Below, one piece after another: positions 53,298-64,000 of a DNA stretch of 64,000 nt. The notes beneath the pieces are model-generated. The model had not been told where the DNA came from. It did no database searches and was given only the letters and a program-made list of their open reading frames with translations. Position 1 is the stretch's first letter. Each line of letters starts with the position of its first letter. The DNA is taken from the NCBI GenBank assembly GCA_047967505.1, contig CM106540.1; one strand, 5' to 3'. A program made the position numbers and the translations under genes. Source of the DNA: Dipteris shenzhenensis. Taxonomy: Eukaryota; Polypodiophyta; Polypodiopsida; Gleicheniales.

Positions 53298-53802
53298 AAT
53301 CCCAATTCCTGCACACCAAGCAAGTCTCTGAACTTGCGCAACTTCTCTACACCCAATGCCTTCGTGAATATGTCAGCTACCTGATCCTCTATGCTGACAT
53401 AAACTAGATCAATAAGACCTAGTAAAACCTTCTCCCGCACATAGTGATAATGCACCTCAATATACTTTATTCTAGCATGATAGACTGGGTTATTTACCAA
53501 GTGTATACTGCTCATGTTGTCACAATAAATGATAACTGGCCCATCTGTAGACTGACGCATATCATAAAGTAGCTTATGCAACCAAGCTACCTCACATGTA
53601 GCCATTGCTGCACCCCTGTACTCAGCCTCTGTGCTTGACAAGGCAACTGTAGGCTATTTCTTGCTGCAACAAGTGAGTGCAGCACTCCCAAAAGAGAACA
53701 CATATCCACTGGTAGATCGTCTATCAGAAATACTACCAGCCCAATCAGCATCAGTATATCCATGCAACTGTATCTGAACCCCAGTCTCATAAAATAGTCC
53801 AT
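53298..53802 (-). pseudogene. Copia 4 RNase H domain
   Basis: The minus strand has SSTEAEYRGAAMATCEVAWL (catalytic Glu), IYCDNMSSIHLVNNPVYHAR (catalytic Asp, then the conserved N-P..H.R), IEVHYHYVREKV and VADIFTKAL, the standard end of copia pol. The upstream strand with the first Asp (A-D-W-AG) is split by a frameshift near 53641-53802. Confidence 0.85.
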
Positions 53803-54800
53803 ACTGCAATGTGGACTTCACATACCTGAGTATCGTCTAGCCGCATCCAAATATGGTTTCCTTGGAGCCTGCATAAACTGACTTACCAATCCAACAGCAT
53901 AGCTCAAATCTGGCTTGGTAATAGTCATATAAATCAAACTTCCTACTATGCGTCTATACATAGTAGGGTCTTCCAGAAGCTCACCTGCATCTGCACTCAG
54001 CTTCACATTCTGCTCCAAAGTAACTGAAATAGACTTACAGCCTATCATCCCATATTTCGATAGCATGTCTAATCCATACTGCCTCTGCAAGAGCAGTATC
54101 CCACTTGGTGATCTAATCACCTCAATGCCCAAGAAATAACGCAGCTCTCCCAAATCCTTCATTTGAAACTTCTGCTTCAATAGCATTTTCACATGAAGGA
54201 TATCTTCATCACTATCACTGTGATGATCAAATCATCAACATAAATGACAAGTAGCATAATACCTTTCTCTGTTTTTCTCACATAAAGTGAGAAATCTGCC
54301 TTGAAAATCTGAAAGCCAATAGTGAAAAGATACTGTCCTATCTTGTCAGACCATGCTCTAGGTGCTTGCTTCAAGCCATACAAGGCTTTCTTCAACCTGC
54401 AAACAAACTCAGGATGAACAGCATGAACATAACCTAGTGGCTGCTTCATAAAGACCTTTTCTTGCAAATCACCATGCAAGAAGGCATTCTTTACATCGAT
54501 CTGATGTAAAGACCATTCCTTTGATGCAGCCATAGCAATGACTGCTCTTACGGTTACCATCCTTGCAACCGGACTGAATGTTTCTTCATAATCAATGCCA
54601 TATGTCTGTGCATACCCCTTGACAACTAATCTTGCCTTGTATCTGTTCACAGAACCATCTACATTGTGCTTCACCTTATAAACCCACTTACAGCCAATTG
54701 CATTCTTGTCTTTAAGTAACGGCACCAATTCCCATGTAGCATTTGCTTCCAAGGCATCCATTTCTTCATCCATGGCTTTCTTCCATTTTTCTTTTCCCAT
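53803..54800 (-). pseudogene. Copia 4 reverse transcriptase
   Basis: RVT_2-type RT on the minus strand: ATWELVPLLKDKNAIGCKWV, YKARLVVKGYAQTYGIDYEE, TFSPVARMVTVRAVIAMAA, HQIDVKNAFLHGDL (first Asp), KALYGLKQAPRAW and VIYVDDLIIT (YVDD), then after a frameshift at about 54192 MKDLGELRYFLGIEV and GSLIYMTITKPDLSYAVG. Catalytic residues are kept; the shift disables it. Confidence 0.9.
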
Positions 54801-55268
54801 GGCTTGGGTTCTGGTTCCTGTATCACTTTGACCATATAGGCATAGTGAATGGCTGTAAATCCATCATATTTCAGTCTATCCACAGGATACCTAGCTCTGG
54901 TAGACCTGCGCAAAATAGGCTCACTTCCAGGTGCTCTCAAAACATCCCTGGTCTTCCTTACTCCAGGTGTAACAACAGAAGGAATACCCAACTCATCATC
55001 AATGCTCTGTTCTGAGCCACTGGATTCACCATCCACATAAGAGTGACCTGCATTCACATCAAATATGGGCTGATCTACCTTCTCTTTTCTTTTTCGTGAT
55101 ACTTGCATACCACTATCTGCATTGCTTTGAGGAGATTCTCCTGATCTCAATCTGCCTGTCCATGGCGAAGTATGTGAACCACTGCTAGAGGACGCTCCAG
55201 GTCCACTAATATTTTGTGATTGCTGTTGTGAATTCTGTGCAGCATTACCATTTTGTGCATCTACATCA

Positions 55269-56237
55269 TCAATCACATTTACTGGTATACCAGCTGCTCA
55301 TCTCATCAAAAACATCTCTGCTCTTTGTAAACTTACGAGTAGAAGGGTTATAGCATCTATACCCTTTCTGTTGCAGAGAATAACAAAAAAAGATGCACTT
55401 CTCAGCTTTTGGATCCCACTTGGTCCTAAACTCATCTGGCACATGAACATAGTCAATGCAACCAAAAATTTTCAAATGAGAAATATCTGGTTTCCTACCA
55501 GTATACATCTTCTCTAGCGTCATGCCATGTATTGCTGCAGTGGGAGTCCTGTTCATTATATAAACTGCTGTAGCAACTGCTTCAACCCAATAATAATCTG
55601 GTAGGTTTTTTTCATTTAGCGTAGCCCGAGATACCTCTCCAATATGCCTGTTTTTCCTTTCTGCAAGTCCATTTTGCTGTGGGGTATGATTGCATGAATA
55701 TTACTGCTTTATGCCATGCTCTTGCAGGAACCTTGCAAACTCATTTGAGAGGTACTCTACCCCTCCATCTGACCTTAGGCATTTTATTTGCAGGCCTATT
55801 TCTCTTTCAACCATAGCTTTAAAAGCTTTGAAATACCCAAACACTTCACTTTTCTTTTCCATAAAATACACCGAAACTTTTCTGCTGTAGTCATCAATAA
55901 AAGTAACAAAATGATGACAGCTTCCAATAGATGCAGCTTTAGTAGTCCACACATCAGAGTGGATTAATTCCAATGGCTTCTTACTCTCGTGAACATGTCT
56001 AGGAAATGGTTTCCTTACCTGTTTTCCAAATTGACAGGCTTCACATACCTTATGCATTTTTGCAATCTTGAATTTTGGCAATTCTACAACAATATTTTGG
56101 GCCTGCATTGATTTAAGTCGTTGTACATTAACATGACCAATGTATTTATGCCAGATATCAATATCTGCAACTACACCGGTCCCATGTGCAAACATTGCTG
56201 CACTCAATTCAGGCATGTCCGCATCCAACGTAAACAT
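55269..56237 (-). pseudogene. Copia 4 integrase
   Basis: GAG-pre-integrase and integrase: DIWHKYIGHVNVQRL (H-x4-H), KVCEACQFGKQVRKPF (C-x2-C), LIHSDVWTTKA (first Asp), TFIDDYSRKVSVYF and IKCLRSDGGVEYLS (second Asp), a frameshift near 55701 around HTPQQNGLAERKNR (Glu), then MNRTPTAAIHGMT, KIFGCIDYVH and KFTKSRDVFDE. All HHCC and DDE positions can be traced. One or two frame breaks are present. The linker to RT (55276-54800; SSSGSHTSPWTGRL, SEPILRRSTRARYP) follows. Confidence 0.9.
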
Positions 56238-57360
56238 CCTGCCTTCTTTCCTTTTGCTATCAAGCGACCGTTATTTTTCATATCCTCAACAAAGCATCCA
56301 TGAGGATTGAATCTGACCTGCAAGCCCTGCTCAACCATTTGACCAACAGAAACCAGATTCTTGGTGATATTCGAGACATGAAATATATCAAACAGGTATT
56401 TCTTTTTCCCATCCTGCATAGACAAAGAAATTTTACCAATCTGCACAATAGGATGTACAGTATCATCACCAATCTTCACAAATCCTGATCTTTCCATTTT
56501 TCTTGCACCTTGCATCCATTCTGCATGACCTGTCATGTGGTTTGACGCACTTAAGTCAACATACCACACATTATTGCTTTTTCTGCACTTGTCACAGAAT
56601 TGGTCATGTGCTGCACCATAAACAGATGCTCATTTCTGTCATCACCCTGTCTACTAGAAGATGCATAATTTCCTTGCTGCAATTTTCCATTCATGATGTC
56701 ATTCTGCTTTTTATAGCAGTCTTTAGCCATATGACCAATTTTACCACAGTAGTAGCATTTAATATTGTTGTTTGCATTTTGGCCTCTCTGCCATCCACCA
56801 CGACCTCTTTGGCTCCCCCTGCCTCTAGAGTTACCACGTCCTCCTCCATAGGATTGGTTTTCTTGAGTTTGCTGCATATTCTGATTTCTACCACGGCCTC
56901 CAGATCGGCCTCCTCTACCTCTACCTCTGCCTCTGCCTGTGCCTCTGCCTCTGTCTCTGCCAGCATTTGAGTAGAAGACAGTTTCTTTTGAAGTTCCTCC
57001 TGAAGAAGATGCACCACCATTTCTCTGCTCTTCAGAAATTAGAAGAGCAAACAACTTCTCAAAATCAGGAAATTTTTCACGGACGACAATGGATGTCCGG
57101 AACTGTGCATAATCCTTTCCTAGACCATTCAAGGTCACAGAAACTAAATCATCATCTTCCACTGGCGACCCAATGAAAGCAAGTGCATCTGCAATCTTCT
57201 TCACCTTTATGTGGTAGTCATTGATGCTCATATTTTCTCTCTGCATATTATGCAACTCCTGCTTGAGTTGCATTTTCCTGGCTTGCGTTTTATGCTATAC
57301 ATTTTTGCCAAAGTATCCCATGCCTCCTTTGGCGTACTTGCATCCTGAATATGCACAATC
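56204..57360 (-). pseudogene. Copia 4 gag (C-terminal part) and protease
   Basis: From 57360 the minus strand reads IVHIQDASTPKEAWDTLAKM, a small frame slip, MQLKQELHNMQRENMSINDY, KKIADALAFIGSPVEDDDLV, an Arg/Gly-repeat tail and the knuckle CYYCGKIGHMAKDC. The protease reads WYVDLSASNHMTG: the usual DSG triad is DLS here, so the Gly is lost and activity is doubtful. The N-terminal gag part lies on the other side of the LINE insertion. Confidence 0.88.
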
Positions 57361-57871
57361 TTTTTTTGTGGGAAGAAATCTTTTTTTTCTGTAGAATAAT
57401 TACATTCATAATTACTTCAAAAAACGAAGTAACTACTACTCAACTAAAGATCTCAGTATAAGCTGTATACACATCCTGATCAATCAAACGAGTCTAAAAA
57501 CAATCATAGAATGATTGTTGCAGAGATCGTTTGAAAAAAAGGAAGGATGAAAATAGTGGATCACCAAAGACTCTATGATTTCTATCCATCCATAAAGTCC
57601 ATAGGGTCCAATATCGTATCCATACAAAAAATAAATCAAAACCCTGTCTCTATGGATGAAAGCCAAACAACCAAAAAAATCTGCCAAACGTAACAGTAGG
57701 AAATCGCTGTCGAAGCCTCTGTCTGATGAGAGCAATGAGATCAGAAGTATTTGGACAGGACCAAAAGATGTGATACACTGATTCAGTAGAGTGCTGGCAT
57801 CTGTGACAAACAGCTGAAGCAATATGTCTGTGTGCGAGTAACTGTCCAGATGGAAAAATGCCAAGGAGAAC

Positions 57872-60800
57872 TCACCATAGGAAAAGCTGTTGTCGAAGAG
57901 GGACTTTGTAATGCCAAAGGAGACGCAGCCTTTTTCTCCACCACTTCATTGGACGATCCATATGCCAAACAGTATTTGCTCTGTTGGAAATCCAAGGTGG
58001 AGGTAATAACACTTTATACAGTGATGACACTGTGATATGTGAGAGCTTCAAAGGACGGGCGTATGAGGAAGGAGAGCATAAAATCCAATCCTCAAGCCGA
58101 TGCTGAAGTTCCAAATGAGGTACCGGCAAGTATGGTTGGAGCATTGCTGAAATTTTATGCCATAAAGGACGATAATGAGCTCCCAAGCCATATTTGCGAG
58201 CAGCCATAGAAAAAGATAGAATTGTGCCATCATCCTGAAGTACATCTGCCACAGATAAAATGCCTTTGAAGGAGAGAAAATAAGAACGTCCGGGTTCTTG
58301 TATGGCCAAAGGTGGGTGGAAAACTTTAGACCAAAAGAGATTCTCTACCCTCAATGAGTTGCCCGAGAGAGAGTCCCTGCCTTGCCATTCCAAGTGGGAT
58401 AGAATGTGTTTCCAATCAAGAAGCAGAGAAGAGACAAAAGGGCATCCTCTGATCTTGCCTTGGATAGAGCCAAATAAGAAATCCCACTGAGTAGGCTGCC
58501 AATTTCCAAAAGCAGATGTATGAAGATGTAATAAGAGAGAGCGGATCATGAAAGCCCAAGGCTGATCTCCTTGTACAAACTGCATCATCATTTTTCCTCT
58601 GTGAGCAAGTAAATGCATTTGAATATTGAGAATGTTCAGACCCCCGTGCATCTTTGGAGAACAGAGATGATGCATGGAGGGTAATCTGAGACTTTTCTTG
58701 CCATGTTTTGAACGCCAGAAAATTTCCATGATAGCTGACATAAATGAAACCAGATCTGCCTTAGTGAACATAGTGAGAGGCAGATAAAATTGTATGTATG
58801 CTATCAAAATGGATTGTGTAATTCGCAGACGAACATGTAATGGCCAAGTTGCAAGCTTCCAATATTCAAGTTTTGCCCTTAACTTTACTAGCACCCAATC
58901 AGTTTGTTGTGAGCGGGTGAGTCCCCAGCCTAGAGGATAACCAAGATGTCGAATGAATTGAGAGGCGGGGACAATTTCCCTAGGCCACAGAAGGTTGTGC
59001 CATTCCTGTGCATGTAAAGGCAGCAATTTTGATTTCTGAAAATTTACCCGAAGGCCAGGCCACAGAAGGTTGTGCCATTCCTGTGCATGTAAAGGCAGCA
59101 ATTTTGATTTCTGAAAATTTACCCGAAGGCCAGCAGCCAATCCATATGTAGAAAGAGCATGCATAATCATGGAAAGATCAGCCCGAGTATTTTTTGGAGT
59201 AAAAAATGAATCATCGGCATATGCCTGGGCAATCATGCTGCGACTGCCAAGAATCTCCAAACCTTGCAGCTGGTCAATGTCTAAGAGGTGATCCAGATAT
59301 TGAAGCAGTGGATGAGTGGCTATGGCAAAAAGTAAAGCACTCAATGGACATCCTTGTCTGACAGAGCAAGCAAGAGTCCAGGATGGAGAAATATCTCCTG
59401 AAAGTATGCAGGCAGCTTCACTATCTTGATAGAGCCAATTGATGAGTTGCTGCATTTTTGTGCCAAAACCCAAAGCTTGCATAGTCGATGAAATAAAATC
59501 CCACTGAACTGTATCAAAAGCTTTGGCAATATCAACTTGCAATAACAAAACATCCTGCTGTGTGTATTTGGCATATTCAATTCCAATGTAGGCATTAGCA
59601 ATGTTATCTGTGATATGCCTACGCGGGACAAAGCCATATTGCGGAGGATGCAACCCATCATGTAAAATCCCCTTTAGCCGATCAACAATCATTTTAGTAG
59701 TGACTTTGTAAATTACTGGCATAAGAGTGATAGGTCTCCAGTCTGCCAAAGACTCACAAATTTGTTTTTTAGGAAGGAGTTTAACAAGACCTCTCTTCCA
59801 TGTGTCCGGAATTTTCTGATTTTGCCACGCAACATTCACCATATATAGCAATGAATGCTTCAAAATAGGCCAGTATGCTAGAAAAAACTCGACTGTTAAA
59901 CCATCCCATCCGGGGGATTTCCATCTGCCACATGATTTGATTGCATCTGACAGTTCCCTCTCAGTAAAAGGTTCCTCCAATTCCAAAGCTTGAGTAGGGG
60001 AAATGAGTGGAGAAACATGTTTCAACAGTAAAGTTCGTGCAAGCAAAACCTGTTGCGAGGGAGGAGCTGCAGAGCCAAATTGCTGAGAGAAGTGATGCAC
60101 ACAAACAGAGGCAAGCTGTGACCATGAAGTAGTCCATGATCCATCGGGCAGAAGCACTCTGCAAATTTCTGTTTTGATTCTCCTCTGATGGAACTCTTGA
60201 AAATTTCTTTGAAAGAGCAACCTTTATCTGTGAAGGCTCTTTGTCTTGCTCTAGTCTCCCATTTTGCCAGTTTCCTGTGATCATTTAGTTTAAGACAATG
60301 TCTGGCCTGACATAGTGTTGTTTGCTCATGCATGGACAACGAACGATGATGACTGAGTTCAGTGAGGTCTTGACAAGTAGACTTGGCCTGAGCAATGGTT
60401 TCCCTCAAGGTCTTCATGTAAGACTTGCCATATGCTCTAATCACCCTTTGCATTTTAGAAATAAAAGAAACCCAGGCATCATCAGCATGAAGATGGCTGC
60501 TAGAGGAAAGACAATGAGCTGCTTCAGTAACCATTGCCTTGAATTCAGCATGTTGCAAATAACTATTGTTTATGATTAGATGTCGCCATTGTGGCAATCT
60601 ATCATCTGGCATTTTATGAAAAGATAAACGCAGCCATAGTGGTGCATGCTCTGAATGCACAAAGGCATAGTCAATCCACATTTTGCATGTGAAATCCCCA
60701 TTCTGTTGGGGAGCGACACTATACCAATGATCCAGTCGTGCCTGATAAGCGGAAAGAGCATTATGTTGAAAAGTGTAGCCCGGTGACAAAGGCTGCAATT

Positions 60801-61329
60801 CCTTCCAAAGGTCAACCAGATCCAAATGCAAAAGCAGTTGAGACCATGCATGCCTTTCACGAGATAACATATGGTCATGTCTGGAAGTGTTGTCTCCCTG
60901 TTGTGGAGCATTATTCAAATCCCCACATATGTAGGCATGATATCTCCACGGATATTGTTGCATAGCATCCCAAATTGCAGTTCTTTCTCGAGAGAACTGA
61001 GGTGCATAAACTGAAGCAAATTCAAACACCTCTCCTCTAATAATGCATTGGAGAACAAGCCATCTGCCTTTGTTGTCATTTAATGCAATGACTGGTTGAA
61101 GCTCATGTTTGATCAGAAGGACAACCCCTGAGAAAGAGTGCTCCCCAGCATAGAAAATGTCATATCCACAGTAGTGTCCTGTCTTGCCTGCATAAGTATG
61201 TTGGTTGTGCTCTTGTAATGCCACTATGTCAGGCTGAAATCTGTTGATGTACAGCCACACAGATTTCTATTTCCTACTGTCACACATGCCCTGGACATTG
61301 AGTGTAAAACATGTGATGTGAGCAGTCAT
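57872..61329 (-). pseudogene. LINE A1 ORF2: endonuclease and RT, few lesions
   Basis: Starts at about 61329 (MTAHITCFTLNVQGM), 57 bp after the ORF1 stop. A TAG near 61268 and one frameshift near 60215 are the main lesions before 57872. Endonuclease: DIVALQEHNQHTYAG, FASVYAPQF, CGDLNNAPQ and FVHSEHAPLWL (SEH replaces the usual SDH). RT: WKSPGWDGLTVEFF, RPITLMPVIYKVTTK, LLQVDIAKAFDTVQWDF, RQGCPLSALLFAIA and AQAYADDSFF. A stop follows KVPLRQQLFLW at 57872, and the zinc region continues in other frames to about 57500. A 75-bp tandem duplication lies after the RT palm (58983-59132). Confidence 0.9.
58983..59132 (-). repeat. Perfect 75-bp tandem duplication in LINE A1 ORF2
   Basis: Two adjacent copies (58983-59057 and 59058-59132) are identical and 25 codons long, so the frame is kept: the segment from GLRVNFQKS to EWHNLLWP appears twice. 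Other group A copies have it once. Identity of the copies implies a recent event. Confidence 0.92.
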
Positions 61330-61385
61330 ATATACAGGTATTTATAGTAATGTAACAACTATGTACAGCAGCAAAATGTATGAGG

Positions 61386-61985
61386 TCAGCCTTGCATTTC
61401 TATCTCAGGGTCAAGGCCTCGCCCCTGAGAAGTAGTCGCCTGAGAAGTAGACAGCAAAGCAGCAACCTCTTCTTCAGGGAAGAGTGTTCTGCTGGCTATT
61501 ACTGCAGCCCATGTAATCCCAATTCCTGTATTTATCTCTGGGGTATTTCCCCTAGAAGATGCACCATTCCAAGTGCGGGGGGGTGGAATTCTTCGAGCAT
61601 AAATAACTTTTCTTGGGCTCTGCCAGCCATCAGTTGAAAGTTGCTTTCCTTTTGTCAAAGATTGAGTAGCAGGAGATGAATGTGAAGTGAGATTTGCATT
61701 GGTAGCTACTGGATCTTTGCCTTTATCCTGACTCCCAGAATGCTGTCTACTGCTTTTATTTTTGTTGGCAACTGGAGTAGGAGCATCTTTAGTAGGCATG
61801 TGGACTGGCAAGGTGGCATGAGGCATTTTATGTTGATTCATTGGACACTGTGAAGCCATGTGTCCAAACTTTTTGCATTCAAAACAGGCCCCTGCAAATA
61901 ATCCCCATTTGAGTTTATAATATGCACTTCCCATGTTCACATTATTCACCGTGACTGAATAAGAGTCCGGTGTGGGATTATTCAT
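61386..61985 (-). pseudogene. LINE A1 ORF1, 3' part with CCHC knuckle
   Basis: Starts after the 5' truncation: YYKLKWGLFAGACFECKKFG, with the knuckle CFECKKFGHMASQC, then a Lys/Ser/Pro-rich tail with GKQLSTDGWQSPRKV and TPEINTGIGITWAAVIAS, ending IEMQG. It aligns with ORF1 of the copy at 4521-5735 from its last third on. No ORF1 start remains. Confidence 0.85.
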
Positions 61986-61989
61986 AGAA

Positions 61990-62142
61990 TCTGAAATACT
62001 GATAGACAGTCAGTACATAACTTTTCTAGCTCTCTCATGCCATCCTTTAAATGAACTCCCAATAGCCTTTTTCCATAAGGAAATTCGTCATTCTAAACTT
62101 CCATGATTGGAAGTTGTTCTTGTCAAGCTTTTCAATGACAAT
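61990..62142 (-). pseudogene. Copia 4 gag, N-terminal part
   Basis: The minus strand reads IVIEKLDKNNFQSWKFRMTN, LMEKGYWEFI, then after a frame slip a WHERARKVMY-like block and LSISISDSM, the typical start of copia gag (L-x-N--W---M---L). Just before it is TTCTCTTTCACAG, which looks like a splice acceptor, so a short 5' exon could lie upstream. Confidence 0.75.
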
Positions 62143-62662
62143 CTGTGAAAGAGAATCAAACATTACAAACCACTGCAAAATATTCTGTCACAGCAAAAAA
62201 ACACAGCTTCTGCCTCATAAGGATAAATCCGCAAAACTGACGAAAGTGGTATTTGACCACACAGTTACTTCCTAGTGACGATTTTGCATCAACAGGCAAT
62301 AAGAATGACTCTGTCACTCCCAATATCTCTGCGCACAGGCATACGATGCAATTTTTATGGCAACTTTTCACCGACCTGCAGAACAGTGGTCGCACAGTAA
62401 AAACATGACCTTTTTCTCAGTGCTTACGGAGAACTTCCGCCTCCAAAACGGACCCCGAAATGGCCTCGAATAAGAAAAATAAAGTCACCGCAGCATACAC
62501 TGTCCTCTCCCCACACCGCGAAGGACGTCTCAATCTGAGACAATGCACTCTTGCACTTTTCGGCTGTGCTACCTGCCTCCCAAACTCGAAAAAGGAAAGC
62601 AACACTGGTCCTCTTACCAGGACACCGCGAACTTGGTTTGCTTTCTTGAGCTCCTTACCACG
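62143..62662 (-). other. Leader of copia 4
   Basis: About 520 bp between primer site and gag; open frames here have no known domain. Confidence 0.6.
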
Positions 62663-62680
62663 AACCAGGCTCTGATACCA
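62663..62680 (-). other. Primer-binding site (tRNA-iMet) of copia 4
   Basis: The minus strand reads TGGTATCAGAGCCTGGTT immediately after the LTR end ...TTCACA. It matches the initiator tRNA-Met 3' end. Confidence 0.92.
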
Positions 62681-62804
62681 TGTGAAGATAGTGGGAGCGA
62701 AGGAAGGAGTCTCACTTGCGGCTTTCTTACATACACAATGGGAAAATACACACAAAGGTGGAGTCTAAAAACAGTTTTCCTCTTCTTAGTTGTGAAAGCC
62801 AAAA
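62681..62804 (-). repeat. Truncated 5' LTR of copia 4
   Basis: About 124 bp matching the left end of 52932-53282 (TGTGAAGATAGTGGGAG... to TTGTGAAAGCCAAAAG). Similarity ends abruptly at about 62804, and Tat gypsy coding sequence begins within 15 bp. A deletion removed the rest of this LTR and the far part of element 3. Confidence 0.88.
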
Positions 62805-62809
62805 GGGCT

Positions 62810-64000
62810 ATATCTGCATGAGCAAGCCTGGTCAACTCGAAGTCGAGCTTCTCAACATAGTCCTGTATTCGAAGTTCCAACTAAAGAATGGAGACGAGCA
62901 GTAAATTCGGGGAAGAAAGGATCTCATCATGAAGCCGGAAAGGTTTGCAGTATATCTGAGCCTACTAATATTTCTCTTGTGGTGGATGGATGGCATAAAG
63001 GGGTGGTATTAGGTGAAGTGTACATTGATGGAGGAGCACAGATATGCGTGAAAACTCAATCTTGTGTAGAGAAGCTGGGCCTATCTGTTAAAACTCCTTC
63101 TAACTTTCAGATTTGTATGGCAAATCATGCTAGGGTTAAGTGTTTGGGTGTAGTGAATGATATGGAAGTGGAAGTGTTTCATGTACGCAGTAAAGTGGAT
63201 TGCCATGTGATGCCAGCCAGACTTGGAGCTTTTCCTTTGATCTTAGAAAGGCTGAAGAATGATGCAAAGAGGAGATTTTCGGATGCTCAAATGGTTTTGG
63301 CAAGTTTGGTGTATGCTTGCAGGAGATTGAGATCTTATCTCTTATCCCATCCCTTTGTGGTGTTGACAAGCTGTACCTTGCTTCCTCAATTGTTGGATGA
63401 TGCTATACTTTCAAAGGAATGATCAAATGGGTGACTGAGCTGCAGGAGTACACATTCACTTTTTTGGTTGAAAGTTCTAAGAGGGCAACATTGGCTGATC
63501 TCCTTACTGGTGAAGGGAGTGGAGGAGCAGCCTGATAATAGGGAAGAAAGCACACTGGAAAATGCATATACCTTGTTCTTTGATGGTTCTTTCACGAAGA
63601 GTTTGAGCCAAGCTACAGGTGGAGTGGTGATATTGAACACAGAATGGAGAAAAAAATTAGAAGGGAGGGTTTTCAGCTTCAAGTGAATAGTAATAATGAA
63701 GCTGAGTATGGTGCTTTGCATGAAGGGTTATTAATATGGGTGTGAAGAGACTCATTGTGAAGGGTGATGCCATGCTAATCATTGAGCAAATCTTGGGTAT
63801 TTGGAAGACCGAACACACTCATCTTAAGAAATGGTTGTATGCTGTTAAGAGGTTGCTTGGACAGCTTGAGGCATGGTCAATGTGTCATGTGGGAAGTGAT
63901 CAAAATCAGGAAGCACATGCTGCAGCCCAAAGTATGGTTGATGTTTGTGTGGATGCTGTGAGAATACAAGAGCCCCTCTACAGAGGAAGAGAAGGGTTGT
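62810..64000 (+). pseudogene. Tat-type gypsy pol: protease, RNase H and extra RNase H, RT deleted
   Basis: From MSKPGQLEVELLN (62818) a linker leads to the protease LGEVYIDGGAQICVKTQSCV, FQICMANHARVKCLG and FPLILER. Within a few codons it becomes AKRRFSDAQMVLASLVYACR, RLRSYLLSHPFVV, then with a slip IKWVTELQEYTF and ESSKRATLADLLTG: the first RNase H and its end. The whole RT is missing. A second RNase H follows from 63565: LFFDGSFTKSLSQATGGVV (Asp), NSNNEAEYGAL (Glu), LIVKGDAMLIIEQ (Asp) and DQNQEAHAAAQ (Asp). A second RNase H after the first is the mark of the Tat lineage. The element runs off the window; several slips are present. Confidence 0.8.

Larger units (their letters stand above)
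57361..61985 (-). mobile_element. LINE group A copy A1 inserted in copia 4 gag
   Basis: A 4.6-kb minus-strand element, 5'-truncated in ORF1 (begins near NNPTPDSYS), with most of ORF2, a 3' UTR ending AAAAGATTTCTTCCCAC and seven A (T at 57361-57367). The copia gag reading SISISDSM on one side continues as IVHIQDAST on the other, which fixes the insertion point. Unlike the other group A tails, it is not followed by TG repeats, and the duplication is at most two or three bases. Confidence 0.9.
52932..62804 (-). mobile_element. Ty1/copia element 4 with a nested LINE
   Basis: On the minus strand: a remnant 5' LTR (62804-62681), a primer site, a leader, the first part of gag (to about 61990), a LINE A insertion (61985-57361), the rest of gag, protease, integrase, RT and RNase H (57360-53290), a polypurine tract and the 3' LTR (53282-52932). 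Domain order protease-integrase-RT-RNase H is that of copia. Frameshifts in most domains show it is dead. Only about 120 bp of the 5' LTR remain; beyond them Tat gypsy sequence begins. Confidence 0.92.

Noticed and set aside
62417-62755. 112-codon minus-strand frame
   Set aside because: It spans the copia 4 LTR, primer site and leader and cannot be a real protein.
1-64000. CRISPR array, bacterial operons, rRNA or organelle insert
   Set aside because: No spaced repeats, no ribosome-binding-site-led gene rows and no rRNA signature; the content is eukaryotic and TE-rich throughout.

Overview
This is nuclear plant DNA built almost entirely of retrotransposons. Plant-type LINEs (ORF1 with a CCHC knuckle, ORF2 with endonuclease, reverse transcriptase and a C-terminal zinc-binding region) dominate. 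Ty1/copia elements primed by initiator tRNA-Met and Ty3/gypsy pieces, one with the extra RNase H of the Tat lineage, make up most of the rest. The only convincing host sequence is two exons of a two-pore channel (TPC1-like) gene at 33546-33881 on the minus strand, which points to a vascular plant or relative. The LINE load would suit a large non-flowering plant genome, but that is only a guess.

I separate four LINE groups. Group A/C has a TG-rich 5' end, YADD and a 3' end near GATTTCAC-poly(A). Group B has a pyrimidine-rich 5' UTR, LADD and a 3' end near TTAATAGAAGTCT. Group D has a pyrimidine-rich 5' UTR, an extra C-terminal ORF1 domain and a 3' hairpin. Group E has a coiled-coil, L1-ORF1p-like ORF1. 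Layout: 1-6740 broken A copies (minus) with an E-like fragment at 2.4-3.9 kb; 7137-7640 a B fragment; 7788-14731 a long degenerate D element (plus) containing an LTR; 14905-18658 an A copy interrupted by a truncated B copy; 18671-27304 an A copy interrupted by a long B copy; 27305-29303 an ORF1-only A derivative (C); 29441-32147 a truncated B copy (minus); 32148-35764 the least TE-like stretch, with the TPC1 exons; 35782-42532 a full-length B element (minus) with a 17-bp target-site duplication and one nonsense codon in ORF2; 42855-43348 E ORF1 (C-terminal part); 43321-46309 a truncated copia element (minus); 46579-48883 a gypsy gag with a long LTR (minus); 49000-50315 the 5' end of an E element (minus).

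The right end is a nest. A Tat-type gypsy element (plus; gag 50316-51283, protease and RNase H domains 62810-64000) was split by a copia-type LTR element (51276-52931). That was hit by a second copia element (minus, 52932-62804), whose gag was in turn hit by a LINE A copy (57361-61985). A LINE D tail also sits in the Tat gag.

The most notable signals are: poly(A) tails of group A/C that run straight into TG/CA microsatellites, including a 58-bp mini-insertion with a perfect 17-bp duplication starting inside the TG run; an ORF1-only element keeping both A-type ends; an ATGA stop/start overlap of ORF1 and ORF2 in two different LINE groups; a 3'-UTR hairpin in group D supported by three compensatory base-pair changes; and two dense GTAC clusters in retroelement leader regions.
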